Shown: positions 48,833-60,257 of the stretch, in pieces
How positions within the stretch are numbered: the first letter of the stretch is position 1
How the letters are laid out: each line of letters opens with the position of its first letter
Assembly (NCBI GenBank): GCA_013400155.1
Contig: VXBM01001083.1
Span: forward strand, 70,854 to 134,853
From: Helopsaltes ochotensis
Lineage: Eukaryota; Chordata; Aves; Passeriformes; Locustellidae
DNA length: 64,000 nucleotides
Direction: 5' to 3'
Program-made: the position numbers and the translations under genes
The notes under the pieces: generated by a model
What the model was told of the DNA's origin: nothing
What the model saw: the letters and a program-made list of their open reading frames with translations, nothing else
Database searches by the model: none

Positions 48833-50099
48833 TTCTTTCGGGGACATGTCATGATTGGAAAACTTCCTTGGAAATTGGGAATCCTTGATTCACAAGGAAA
48901 TCATAAACTAATGGAATTTATCCCTTTGTAATTAATTTTGAATAGAACCTACTACATTTTTACTATCTGTTCTGAATGTTAGACAACTGTCTTGCTATAT
49001 AAGTGGCTTCTATTCCTCTCAGAAAACGAGGTTATAAACCCCCCAGACATGCTGCAGTGGACAGCTCCTCATGGCAAGCAATGGATCAAAGGGGTACCAG
49101 CCCCCTCCATTTCTCCTATGGCATCTGAGTTATCACTCAGATTACTGCCCAAAAATTATTGACTCCTAGGACAAACAGTAGATCAAGAAGTAGACAGCCT
49201 TACTCTGTGGTTTCATCTATTTTATGACAGAAAAAAAAATAGCATCAGATTTTATGTCTGAATAACCCCTAGCACCAGCACTGGCTCTTTCCCTGGGCTC
49301 AGGGAGGTAAATGAGTGAAGAAGAGACTAATTCTGCCCACCTTCAGGCACTAAGCAGCTTGTTGGTTTCATAGCTTTGGGGACTATTGCAAACCCGGGAA
49401 CAGAAATGTGGTCACCTGAGACATTTCTGCACAGTCACAGAGGTCCCTCTGGGTTTTACACTGGTGATTTTGTGGTTCTAAATTTTCACAGCCAAAGTGA
49501 AGATAGGCATAGAAACCTTCTCTGAGGCATTTCAGCCTGTGCACTCCAGTTAGTTGTCAGCAGTCCTTTCTTCATCTATTTACAGGAGATGACACAATCT
49601 TTGTGGCAGGGAAGGTCCAGGTGATGAATGCGCCTTAACTCCCTACAAAGAGAGGCATGTAAATTTAGTTGGTACAATAGAATTAGCATAATTCATGAAT
49701 TAGGTCAATTTCAATTACTTACATATAGAAAGTAGATTTTCTCCTAACAAGATAGATCTAATTTAAAAATCCTATCACATCTCTTTTTTCCAAGAGACTT
49801 CCACAAATGGGCCTTTGCTGTTATCAGATGTGTGAAGCAACATCACTGTATATTTTCACATCTAGCTGATTACTTAACCATCTGTTCTCTTCAACAGCAG
49901 AGGCTACAAGATGGGAGGAAGAAAGGGAAAGATAAATAAATGGAAATATCACTGTGATTGTTCTCTAACTTATCTCTTAATTTTTCATTTGAGCCATAAA
50001 TCCCGGGGCAATTTTTATTACAGTGGTATGTGTTTTAAAACAAGGTCTATATATATAAAAACAAACCTTTTATAACTCTTCCTTCTGCCCTTGTTTCTC
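48833..50099. other. Non-coding DNA, nothing recognised
   Basis: No repeat or exon recognised. Confidence 0.45.
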
Positions 50100-50111
50100 C
50101 TCCCTCCTCTT

Positions 50112-50144
<33 letters not shown>

Positions 50145-50150
50145 TTTTTT
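50100..50150 (+). repeat. CT microsatellite followed by a T run
   Basis: About a dozen CT units run directly into about 16 T; the whole tract is pyrimidine-only. The frame reading LSLSLSLFFFFF is an artefact. Confidence 0.93.
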
Positions 50151-50830
50151 AATCAGAATAATGAAAATGTATCACAACTTTCTTCATATCCTCTCTGGAT
50201 GACTATGAAATGGAGGTGGAGGGAGGAGAATTTTGTAGGCAGAACATTATGTGCATTACATAAAAATCAGTTATTTAGTAGCTCATACTTAAAAATATTC
50301 ACACTTAATTTAACACACTTCATTCTCTAGAAGGACTGTGGGTGTGTTAAAATTTTGAGTTGATAAAATCATTCATCTAGATGGACAGTTTAGAAATTGA
50401 CTTCAAAATTTCAGTTACCTTTGTTCTAATGTGTCCTCTTTGGCTTAAATTTATTTTTCAGACATTATTCAAAAAAAGTACCCCAGACAGATTTTATATA
50501 TTGGGTTGAATTGCTCATTTTAAATTATAGACCTTGCAATTATTAAAAAACATATAAAATAGTCTTACAATATTTTTCCTTGACATTTTCACTCAAATAT
50601 AAAACCAAACCTCCTTCATTTTGACAGATTTGTCAAGAACAAGTATTTTGTCACCCCTTACTATGTTATTTTCCTTTATAATTATTGAATCAGGTTGCAT
50701 ATAGAATTAAGGAAAAAAACACACAACATAAGAAATCCAGAAATAGCACAAAGGACTCTGTAATCACAGAATCTCACTGAACATGGTTAATACACAGGTG
50801 ATACAGCAACCTTTGAAACAGGCATTGTGT
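50151..50830. other. AT-rich non-coding DNA, nothing recognised
   Basis: No repeat or exon recognised. Confidence 0.45.
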
Positions 50831-50836
50831 ACATAT

Positions 50837-50869
<33 letters not shown>

Positions 50870-50893
50870 AATATGTATATATACACATATATT
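50831..50893. repeat. AT dinucleotide microsatellite
   Basis: A core of about 12 uninterrupted AT units (50845-50869), flanked by ATAC/ATGT variants. Confidence 0.93.
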
Positions 50894-51987
50894 CAGCACC
50901 ATCGCCAACTTCATAAATAGCCATCAGAGACTTTCCAAGCCAAAAGCAGAACTTTTTCTAATTTTCTTAGCCAGGCAAGTTAACAAATCTGTAAGTCGGA
51001 GAAAAAACATGGAAATCACATGATAATTATACAGAAGCATTCCCTGTAGGAATAAAAGTTATCCTATGTATAAAAACTGACAAAAGCTAGCGATAGCTGA
51101 GGTTAAGGCAAACCTGAATTAACTGGGTTTCAGCCCTTACCTAGCAATCAGATGCCAGACTCTTGCAACTTTGGCACAGTAAGTCACCATCAGTCAAATG
51201 CAGCTGCAAGTTGGGATAATGTAAACGGTGTCTCTGTCTTGGGGAAGTCATAACAACAGTGCCCTGTGAGCTGCCTGGGGCTTTGGGATGCTCCAAGCTC
51301 TGTGGATGCTCAGAAACAGCAAGTTTAGTGCAAGAGAAAGTGCTTTCTTGTTTCCTTTTTGTTCACGGCTGTTTTCTGTCCACATAAAATGAAAAGTATG
51401 GGTGTAAGCTTTCTCTTTACCTGCCAGATACTGAACAAATGAGGTGAGGAAATCCAGGGAGATTTTGATTGTGACTGTAGGGGAGAGACGGGTGGGAATC
51501 ACAGCAGGGAAGCTGGGAAATATAAGAAATTCCTAGGAATAAAAACTATCATGGAATGTTACTTACAACCCAGGAAGTCATTGCATTAACTGAAAACAAT
51601 CAAAGTCAAAACTATATCTTGGGGAAACAGGTGGATGGGAAGGAGTTGTGCTCAAACCTTATTCCTTTTTCTTGTCTTTCCCCTTTAGGCATTTTGATGA
51701 TTCTCTGGCTAATAAGTGAAATAATCTTATTCTTATGCAGTAAATCCTATATTTTGTCTTTCCTTGAAAGTTCACTGCTGAGAAGGTCTAGACAGAAACA
51801 CCTCAATGTTTTAATAAATGTTGGACCTTTCTGTACACCTTTGCTGGAATGGACTAACAAGGTTGACACCGGCAGCTCTGAGCAAATAGACCTGTATTGG
51901 GGGAGGGAAAGAGCTGTGCCCGCAGGTCTTTGTGCAGAGGAGTGTATGACAGGGCCCTCTGCTCAGAGTCCACAGAAAGAATGAGGA
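50894..51987. other. Non-coding DNA, one 142-codon chance-like frame
   Basis: No repeat recognised. The plus frame at 51556-51984 is 142 codons with a hydrophobic middle (LGILMILWLISEIILFLC). It has no known motif and runs straight up to the CR1 fragment, so it is judged accidental. Confidence 0.45.
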
Positions 51988-52127
51988 CTAGAGTAATGAG
52001 AATTGTTTAGGTTGGAAAAGATCACTGAGTCCAACTGTATTTGTAACACTGCCAAGTCCAACACTAAGCCATGCCCCCAAGTGCTGTACCTACACATCTT
52101 TCAAATGCCTCCATGGATGGTGACCAT
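51988..52127 (-). mobile_element. CR1 3' end, part before the nested LTR
   Basis: Minus-strand CR1 terminus: TTTAGGTTGGAAAAGATCAC, ACACTGCCAAGTCCAACACT, AAGCCATGCCCCCAAGTGCT and CTCCATGGATGGTGACCAT. It is cut by the LTR at 52128 and resumes at 52712. Confidence 0.88.
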
Positions 52128-52711
52128 TGTGACAGTTCTGGCTTCTTTTTGTCTCTGCCAAGGTCGGGATTGATTCACGAGAAACGTGGGTTTCGTGTTT
52201 GGACTTGGATGTTTATTATTTCTACAGACTCATGAGCTGTGAGCTCTAACTAGCAAGTTAGAGAAACAAGGTAAAATGGAGTACCCCTAACTCTTCCCAA
52301 GGTTATTTAAGATATAATTACCCAATAATGAGATGACACCTATATTATTTATACTTTTGACCCCATAATGACCATCCAAGTCCTGCAATGGGGACCTTTT
52401 TCACCCAATTACAGAAAACCACCTAAACCCATGAAGAAGAAGGAAGAGAAAGGTGAAGAGGAAGGACCCAGACAGTGCCCAAAGTCCTCCATCTTGACTC
52501 ACATGTATTACTGTACCCTAAAATCTTAAATCTAAATTTTTCACCCTGTGAGATCACACAATGCTATTCAAACTACACACCCACAACCCCCATCCTATCA
52601 CTCAATATCGGGAGCCTGTTCCAAGGTCTCAAGTTAAATGTGGTGCTTGCTTTAGGGTCAGCACCTTATAACACAGAAAGCCTGAAATTTTCAGCCTCGG
52701 GGGTTCCAACA
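52128..52711 (-). mobile_element. Solo ERV LTR nested in CR1 (584 bp)
   Basis: On the plus strand it begins TGTGACAGTTCTGG and ends GGGTTCCAACA, so in its own (minus) direction it runs TGTTGGAACCC to CAGAACTGTCACA. AATAAA is read on the minus strand at 52212-52217, near its 3' end. The flanking pentamers are ACCAT (52123-52127) and ACCAC (52712-52716), a 5-bp duplication with one change. CR1 sequence is continuous across the site when the LTR and one duplicate are removed. No internal genes are present. It is a different family from the LTR nested at 44414. Confidence 0.88.
52212..52217 (-). promoter_or_regulatory. AATAAA poly(A) signal in minus-strand LTR
   Basis: TTTATT on the plus strand, within GATGTTTATTATTTC. 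It fixes the minus orientation of the LTR. Confidence 0.65.
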
Positions 52712-52932
52712 ACCACCACTTCCCTGTGCACCCTGTTGCAATGCCTGATCACCCTTTTGGTAAAAAATTCTTTCTGAATATCCAATATAAACGTCTCATT
52801 GTGCAACTTGAGTTCATTTGCTCTTGTGTTTGTTACCTGGGTAAGGAGACTGACCGCCATCTCACTACGCTCTCCTTTCAGGTAGCTGTAACGAGTGACA
52901 AGGTCTTCTTTGAGTCTCCTTTTTTCCCAGTA
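52712..52932 (-). mobile_element. CR1 3' region, part after the nested LTR
   Basis: Continues the copy at 51988: ACCACTTCCCTGTGCACCCT, TTGCAATGCCTGATCACCCT, AATATCCAATATAAACGTCT, TTGTTACCTGGGTAAGGAGA and TTTCAGGTAGCTGTAACGAG. It fades out at TTTTTTCCCAG. Confidence 0.88.
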
Positions 52933-53769
52933 TACTGGAAATTCAGCTCAAGCTATTGAATTATGTTTTCTCCATGTTTTGAACCGGAAGCCAGATTTTA
53001 GTTTCAGCTTGGTGGATTAGGAGAGTGGATTAGTGGGTTTACCTATCAGCCCTGTCTGAAAATGCCTGCACTTGCTTACATTCCTCCAGGTATAATAGTT
53101 GCAAAATAATACTTCCAAGAGTAATGGCTGGGTTTTGCTTTCCAGAAAAATCCTGCCACAAGTCTGTGGTTTAAATCCAGAAGTTATGTTTGCAGTCCAT
53201 CATATTCAGATCAATACACTACAGAGAGCTGACACAGATCCTGCATAAAGACAGATTGCACTTTCAAGGGAATTTCATGCCATTTAAAAATGGAATTAAG
53301 CAAGATGGAAATGCTAAAAATACATGAAAGATAAATTTTAAGCCACTAAAGGAAAAAAGGAAAACCCTGTGTGTTATTCTGCTTATTAAAAGACAACAAT
53401 CTGCCACAAAATAAATATTCCCTGCTAATTAACTACTATTTAATCAGCACAGTGCTCTGTTCTGAAAAAAAAAAGCTTCTGTTGGCCACTTTTTGGTGGT
53501 AGTTGGTCCTTTAAAAAGGTAGATAGGAAACTCAGGCATGCTGTGTTTATTTTACTTTTTTTATTTTTCTTCTATGTAGTGAAGCAGGAGCAGGATCTAG
53601 TGCTTCTCATAATTTTGTTTATGACCCCAAGCTCTCAATCTCAGAGAAAATGGAGGTCACGCTGCTTCTTACACATGTTGTCATGCAGATATATGGGCTT
53701 TTAAACAGGGTGTTTACTTCTAAATTTCAAGGTAGCATCTATTTTTTAATGACTTCCACTTTGCTTGGG
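52933..53769. other. Non-coding DNA, nothing recognised
   Basis: No repeat or exon recognised. Confidence 0.45.
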
Positions 53770-53875
53770 TGGTGTTTAGTTGTTTTTGGGTTTTTTAGGT
53801 GGGGTTTTTTTGGGTGGATTTTTTTTGTTTGGTTGTTTGTTTGTTTGTTGTTTGTTTTGTTTTGTTTTGTTTTGA
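53770..53875 (+). repeat. T/G-rich low-complexity tract
   Basis: G and T only for about 100 bases apart from a rare A, passing into GTTT and then GTTTT units (53838-53872). The hydrophobic frame across it (many F, W, G, V) is an artefact of composition. Confidence 0.9.
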
Positions 53876-56800
53876 CTCCACAAATGGGACTGCTGCTGCT
53901 TGTCTGGCTCATTGAATATGGAAAGGATCCGTCTGCTGAATCCAGGAGATGTTAATGTGCTGGGGCTAGGCAGAGTTATCTATATCTATTTGCACCTTAG
54001 CGCCCAGATTCCACCAGCAGATTTCTGCAGAGGGAGTATAACAATGGAGGAAGGACAACAAAACAAACATTGGCAAGAAAAAAGGAGACTCTTCTGAAGA
54101 ACTAGATAAAGAGTGATAAAAACTGGCATGGTGGTAGGCTGAATTTTGATAAATTGCGTTCCACTTTGGCACCTAGACTTTTCCCACCTTTTCAGGTTTA
54201 AAATTGGTCTTCCCATGAACTTCTGAATAGCCAGAAAATGTCTAATTTCCTATTTACAGCTGTGACTGGTGTTTGAAAGAGTATTTCAAGCTGTGCAAAA
54301 TATCACCACCTGGATGAAATTTACCTCACATTCTCTCTCTGCACTACACTTTTTCTTCCCCAGCAGGCCAAAAACTTAATGCTGCTTCCCTTACTCTCAG
54401 TGGATTTTGTATATCCCATAGTATTTCATCAAGGACAAAAGGGATCTGGTATGTTATTTAACCTTTCAATTATTTGCTAGAAACTAAATTTAGAATGTCT
54501 TATAAAGTTACCATTTACTGCACAGAGATATAGCAGTGTGCACAAAAATTTATAGGTCCTCCACATGTATTCTTGACTCAACAATATCACTCTGGATGCA
54601 GACTGTGGGCTGGAATAGGCTTCTCTGTGACAGTACAGGACATTTCCTTCCTTCTGTTTTGTATCTCATCCTTCCTTCTGGGCAGCCTTCCTTCCTCCGG
54701 GCACAGAAAGTCTTCTTAGTCTGTATTTCTTAAAAACAGGCCCTTGCTTATTTTTGGAGTCCTTTTGTTCAATCTTCTGGGAACTAGTGGAGGATGCAAT
54801 ATCTTCTGGCTCCAGCTAGCTTCCTTTTAAAACCAATTATTTGATCCAGAGTACAGCTGTTAAGTTGTATGATTTCTCATTGTAGCCAGACTTGGAGAAA
54901 GATTATGTTTTGCCTTGTCAGAAAATGCTAAATTTAACATGCCCAGAAAGGAGTCTGGTGATACAGCAGTTTTTGTAGCAGTGTCTTCTCACTAGCATTT
55001 CAATTTCTTTGATTTTACCTGAAACTCTTACATCAGTCAAAGACAAAAAGAGGTTATAGGGTCAAAAGGCAATATATTTGTAATTTGAGGTAAAGTACAT
55101 TTGCATTCCTTCCCTTGTCTAGAAGAATTTTTGCACCCTTTACTAAAATTATAGGTCACTGCGAATAACCATGTTCAGGTGTAGGAAGTAATTACAGAGA
55201 TTCAAAGTTGTGCTGGAACGTGTTTGTTTTTGGTGTTTTCAGCGACATTACAAATCCTTTAAGCTGTGACTTGACCAAGTATAACTTCCTGGACATGGAA
55301 GATCATGTTTTGAGGGTGATATCAAGCCTGTTTATAACAGAGGATGTGCAAGGACTGAAAGCAGTGGTAGCCATTTGAGATCCTCTGAGACCTTCCTGAC
55401 CTCCAGCTGATGCTCTAGAAGAACATGGTCCTCCTAGAGGTCTGTTATGTCTGTTGGCTCTCACCAAAATTCCTGCATATTTCCACAGAAAACAGAAAAA
55501 ACTTGATGTTTCTGCTTGCATAACTGAAACCTGTCTTAGGTGTCTTCTCTTATAATCTGAAATGTTCCCTAGGCCCCAATTAGATTACATTAACTAGATT
55601 TACATCTGCTATAATGGAGCTTAGGTAGTCTGCTTATATAATGACAGCTGCAGACAGACATTTAAATTTGCAGCTAGACACTTACATTATGCATCTAATC
55701 TTGTGCCAAATCCAACCCCAAATCAGTCATCACTAGGAGTGAAAGCAAGAAATCAGCTGTGGTCAGGGGAGGGCTGTACAAATACTCTTTTCTCTTTTAT
55801 CTGTTGCACATATTTTTAAGTTTGGTGAGTTAGTTGTCCTAGTTTTTACTCTAACAGAGCCTAGCTTTTTTAAAATTTAAAAATCTTGAAATTTTTTTTT
55901 TCTGAGGAGCTCCTTATAGAAGGCTGTCTACACTGTTGACCTCAACATTAGATCCACTGTATATGCGAAATGTGTTTGTGCAATGGACCTATGACGCTGG
56001 TGTTCTCAGCTTCCCCGGAGTCTGACTTCCACGAGCACATCAAGCAGAGATCATTTCCAAGAAACAGGGTGGGATTGAAGCATTTCCTATCCACAGACCC
56101 CGTTTTGGGAGCAGTGGGGTCTCTGGCTTTTCCAGCTGACATTGGCTTTTGGATCCTCTGTGGTTCGTAGCCAGAGTTCTTGTTTTTTGACTGATCCCAG
56201 TTCTTGCAGCCACTAGCTCCTCAGTAGTGAGGCTGAGTAAGGGCATAGATTTTCAGGAAATAAGTCTTCACAACTGATACCCAGATAAAAATATTCTTAC
56301 AGCCTTTAGAGTCTCATACAGACCTGGATGTTATAACCCTTTTTTCCACTTCTCTTCAGTTTACTGACTGAGATTTGCTGTGTAATGTTGCTTGTAATTT
56401 TTTAGCTTATTTTCAAGTCTGCGTTTTTTTTTTTTCTCATTCATGGGAGGTTGCCTGGTTGCAAGCTCTCAACCCCTTTGACAGTTTATTATCTTCAGTA
56501 TGTTGCATTGATTCATAAGCTGTGTTACCTCTCAGATGCTTGTTAGTAGAGCAAGACTCCTTGCTAAGTGGGGTATAACTCAGCACAAGTGGTGGGGTTA
56601 GAATGAGACTCTTCAAATGTAATTATTACAGAGATACAAATCAGGCTGCAGATAAGATTGAAGACCATCCATTACAAAACCAGCTTATGTGCTTAAATAA
56701 AGTATACTCAGTTTGGTGCTTAAGTAGGTATAAATTCCCCTACTTTATTGCTGTTACTGTTAATACTAACACAGCCCCTGTTATGGGCTGTGTTACCCTA

Positions 56801-57862
56801 TTATGGACTAGCCAAGAAAACAGACACAGACTGTCCGGGTTGATAAATCACCTAGAGACAGACTAAAGAGTAATGAGCTACTGAAGCTCACCCCACACAA
56901 GTAAGTAAGAGTAAGAGACAACAGGTAGGATTCCCCCCACAGTGGTACTCACAGCCCCAGGCACGCTCCAGTCAGACTTCAGAGGATTAATCTCAGCACT
57001 TGTGTTGGTGTCAGAGATCAACAACTCTTGGACTTTTATTTATGATCTCTTTACTAAAAGCTCCGTGGCACAGCTCGTTTTGTTCTGATTTCTGTTCTCT
57101 TGTTCCTGTGAAGTTCAGTTGAGAAGTTCAGATAGATATGCTCTAGAGAGATGATGTACCTTGAAACCCAGGCTATTTAGGCACTGATTCTAAGCAGTAG
57201 TGCCCTATTGCTTTTTCCTTTTGTTTGTTGCATTGGATCTATGGGGAGCTGATCTACATTGCCTGTAAGCTAGAAAAAGTATGTTGGCATGTGTACAAAA
57301 ATGATTTCAGGTGGATGCAATATTTTGCAGCCAAATGAATTCCCTGACACAGCTGAAGAGGGGAGAGGCATGCCACAGGGCCAAGAGTAAATGCTATGGT
57401 GGAAGGAAAGAGAAACTCCTTTAGGCAGTGCTGCTGCTATACCTTCTGTGTTTTAAATAATTATGGGGTTTTTTTATTCAGGCACAGTGGTAAATATGAG
57501 AGATCTAAAGATTCTTTTTTAAAATAAATACAATATACATCCAAAGGGACTGCATTATCTGTTTGCTAACCAGCTACAAAGATGTGCTTTGGAATTTGAC
57601 ACACACATCTGCCTGCCAATATCTGTACCGTTTGTACAATGTCCTTGCCATGTTTGGATATCTTGTGACTTACAAATTGCTTTCTGAAGTAGATTTTATA
57701 GGGTTTCTATCCTTAAATTGAGGTTGGGGCAGTTAACCTGCAAGTCCATTGTTCTTAATTTGGTGGTACAGATATTCTAATACAGATTTGTCCAGTGTTA
57801 CTCACCTAAGAACATATCTGCTGGAGTAATTGAGGACTGCTCTGCAAGTTGTTTCATATAGT
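53876..57862. other. About 4 kb with no recognised element
   Basis: AT-rich DNA. The only structure noted is the inverted repeat at 56767-56795. Open frames have no motif. Confidence 0.5.
56767..56795. repeat. Perfect 11-bp inverted repeat
   Basis: TAACACAGCCC and GGGCTGTGTTA are perfectly complementary around the 7-base loop CTGTTAT. There is no U run after it and no sign of an RNA gene. It may be chance or part of an unrecognised repeat. Confidence 0.7.
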
Positions 57863-57867
57863 GTTTG

Positions 57868-58445
57868 TGTTTGCTGGTCTTGGCTGTGGTAGAGTTAATT
57901 TTCTTCACAGTATCTGGTATGAGGCTATGGTATGGATTTGTGCTGAAAACACTATTGATAATTGAAGGATGTTTTTGTTATTACTGAGCAGGGCTTGCAC
58001 ACCGTCAAGTCCTGTTCTGCTCCTCACCCCAACCCACCTGCAAGGAGGCTAAACAAGGATTTGGGAAGAGACACAGACAGGACAGTTGACCCCAACTGAA
58101 CTAAGGAATATCCGGACCATGTCATATCATGCTCAGAATACAAAGCTAGGGAAAGAAGCAGGAAGAGGAGATCATTTGGAGTGATGACGTTTGTCTTCCC
58201 AAATCACTGTTGTGCATGATGGAGTCCTGCTTTTCTGGTGATGGCTGAACACCTGCCTGCCCTTGGGAAGTGGTGAATGAGTTCCCTGTTTTGCTTTGGT
58301 TTCCTCTGCCTATTAAACAGTCTTTATCTCAACCCATGAGTTTTCTCACGCTTACCTTTCCAATTATCTCCCTGATCCCACAGGGGCAGGGCTGGAGTGA
58401 GGAATTGTGTGGGGCTGAGTTGCCAGCTGGGGTTAAACCAGGACA
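57868..58445 (+). mobile_element. ERVL-like solo LTR, family 2 (578 bp)
   Basis: A complete LTR from TGTTTGCTGGTCTTGGCTG to GGGGTTAAACCAGGACA. It is flanked by a perfect 5-bp TSD, GTTTG, at 57863-57867 and 58446-58450. It shows the layout I know from a common bird ERV LTR: TAGAGTTAATTTTCTTC near the start, ACTGAGCAGGGCTTGCAC, GACCCCAACTGAACTAAGG in modified form, TATTAAACAGTCTTTATCTC (with the ATTAAA poly(A) variant at 58312-58317) and GAGTTTTCTCACGCTTACC. A 5-bp duplication is typical of ERVL (class III). No internal sequence remains. Confidence 0.93.
58312..58317 (+). promoter_or_regulatory. ATTAAA poly(A) signal variant in LTR
   Basis: Common variant of the hexamer, about 130 bases before the LTR end. 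The related block in the 42-kb copy has diverged to AATAAC. Confidence 0.5.
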
Positions 58446-58450
58446 GTTTG

Positions 58451-59319
58451 CATATTATTTGTAGCTGTATGATGAAAACAGAAGGAGGCAGTAGTTGCTG
58501 AATATGAAATGTGCCCTAAAACCATCTGGGAAAAAAAGACTAGATACTATCCAAACATATTTGGCGTAACAGAGGAGGTTGCTGACAGAGGTTGTACCAA
58601 TCCTATTCAAGGCTTATGTAGGAGTTGTACTTTGCAGAGGCTGCATGATAAACTTTTGACTTTGCAAAGTCAAGAATAGGAACAGCTCCTTGGTCTCAAG
58701 GTAGGCTTTGTTATTAGATGGTTTTTAGCTACTTTAATTAAGCTATCTGCAAAGGAATGCTTAAAAAAGCATGCTGATGAGCAGCGTAACTATTTACAAC
58801 ATATTTAACAAATAGAGGGACCAGAGTTCTTTTGAGTGTCAGTGCAAAGTGGCATTCTGTACAACCTTCTATGAGTCAAGATTGTTTACTCATTTATCCA
58901 AAGGCAGAGGAAAAATTCAGGCTACGTAAAACAGGCAGAACTGAATTTCCATTGGTTACAGTGTAGAACAACTTTTATCTCAGGTAGGTGTCCAGCTACA
59001 AGGTTTAGATAGAAGAATTGTCCAGGTATCATTGCAATATCCACTGGATGACAAGTTTGTTGCTCTGGTAAGTTGTTACTTAATGTTTGGATGGTGATAT
59101 AAATAGCAACACAGCATATCTTAGTTATCATGCATTGTCATGGTAAATGATGTAAGATATGTCACCAAATTCAGTTTTGAGATTTCTACAAAGCACAATA
59201 CAAGTCCCTCTTTTAATAATGCAGTCCCAATGTAAAGGCTGCATAGAAATATTATTCCATTCAGATAATACTTGGAAATGCCATCAGAAGAAGTATCTTT
59301 GGTATAAGGCCACAAGAAA
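58451..59319. other. Non-coding DNA, nothing recognised
   Basis: No repeat or exon recognised. Confidence 0.45.
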
Positions 59320-59408
59320 TTAAAAAAACCCAACAAAACAAAAACAAACAAACAAAAAAAAACCAAGAAAAAAACCCCAAACAAACCAAAACCAAACAAA
59401 AACAAACA
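59320..59408 (+). repeat. A/C-rich low-complexity tract
   Basis: Runs of A with interspersed C (CAAAACAAAAACAAACAAAC type), with a rare G or T. The minus-strand frame rich in F, V, G and L is an artefact. Confidence 0.88.
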
Positions 59409-59605
59409 TCTGCTTTCCTAAAGTAATGGAAGCTGTTCTATTAGGAATCACAGAAACACTGCTCTCCAAGACAGCCTGGCTTTCAAGGAAAATAAATAGT
59501 CCAAAAGTTTAATTTAAAAATTAATACACAAAGAGTAAAATAGATAAGTAGTAGAAATGAGAACTTTAGTTCCCATTTAGCTTAGTTGGGTGAAGAGCTG
59601 GGTAT
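59409..59605. other. Short non-coding stretch before an LTR
   Basis: No repeat or exon recognised. Confidence 0.4.
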
Positions 59606-59610
59606 AAAAG

Positions 59611-60252
59611 TGTCCTGGTTTAGGACAAATTTGNNNNNNNNNNNNNNNNNNNNNNNNNNNNNNNNNNNNNNNNNNNNNNNNNNNNNNNNNNNNNNNNNNN
59701 NNNNNNNNNNNNNNNNNNNNNNNNNNNNNNNNNNNNNNNNNNNNNNNNNNNNNNNNNNNNNNNNNNNNNNNNNNNNNNNNNNNNNNNNNNNNNNNNNNNN
59801 NNNNNNNNNNNNNNNNNNNNNNNNNNNNNNNNNNNNNNNNNNNNNNNNNNNNNNNNNNNNNNNNNNNNNNNNNNNNNNNNNNNNNNNNNNNNNNNNNNNN
59901 NNNNNNNNNNNNNNNNNNNNNNNNNNNNNNNNNNNNNNNNNNNNNNNNNNNNNNNNNNNNNNNNNNNNNNNNNNNNNNNNNNNNNNNNNNNNNNNNNNNA
60001 AAAAACAGTCCAGGGAATTTCTTGCCCCAGCTAGCTAGCAAAAAGGAAAAAAAAACCAGAAACCAAAAAATCTCTGTCCGCCGTCTCTCCGAGTCTCCGC
60101 AGAAAAAAGAAAAAAACCCGTCCCAGGCCGAAGGCCAGGAAAGCAAGATAAATTTTCTCAAAACAAACTCAACACTTTCTTTCCCTGCTTCAGTCTTAAA
60201 GGTACAGAACAGACGGTTGGGGATACAAGCATCATAAAGTCACCCTAGGACA
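59611..60252 (-). mobile_element. ERV LTR element containing an assembly gap
   Basis: The left end starts TGTCCTGGTTTAGGACAAAT and the right end finishes CACCCTAGGACA. Both sides carry the same pentamer AAAAG (59606-59610 and 60253-60257), a perfect 5-bp TSD, so these are the two true ends of one insertion. In the minus direction it runs from TGTCCTAGGGTGAC to CTAAACCAGGACA, and that end resembles the end of the family 2 LTR. The minus orientation is inferred from this. The middle is 366 N, so whether it is a solo LTR or a longer provirus cannot be told. Confidence 0.85.
59634..59999. other. Assembly gap (366 N)
   Basis: All bases are N. Open frames spanning it are meaningless. The gap lies wholly inside an LTR element, as expected if repeat sequence could not be resolved. 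Gap length may be an estimate. Confidence 0.99.
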
Positions 60253-60257
60253 AAAAG

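Noticed and set aside
51556..51984. 142-codon plus-strand open frame with a hydrophobic middle
   Set aside because: No known motif, no splice-like context, and it ends at the edge of a CR1 fragment. Most likely chance.
56580..57140. Possible LTR around the inverted repeat
   Set aside because: No matching TG/CA ends, TSD or poly(A) signal arrangement could be found.
59577..60161. 194-codon frame across the gap
   Set aside because: Most of it is N, and the rest is LTR sequence.
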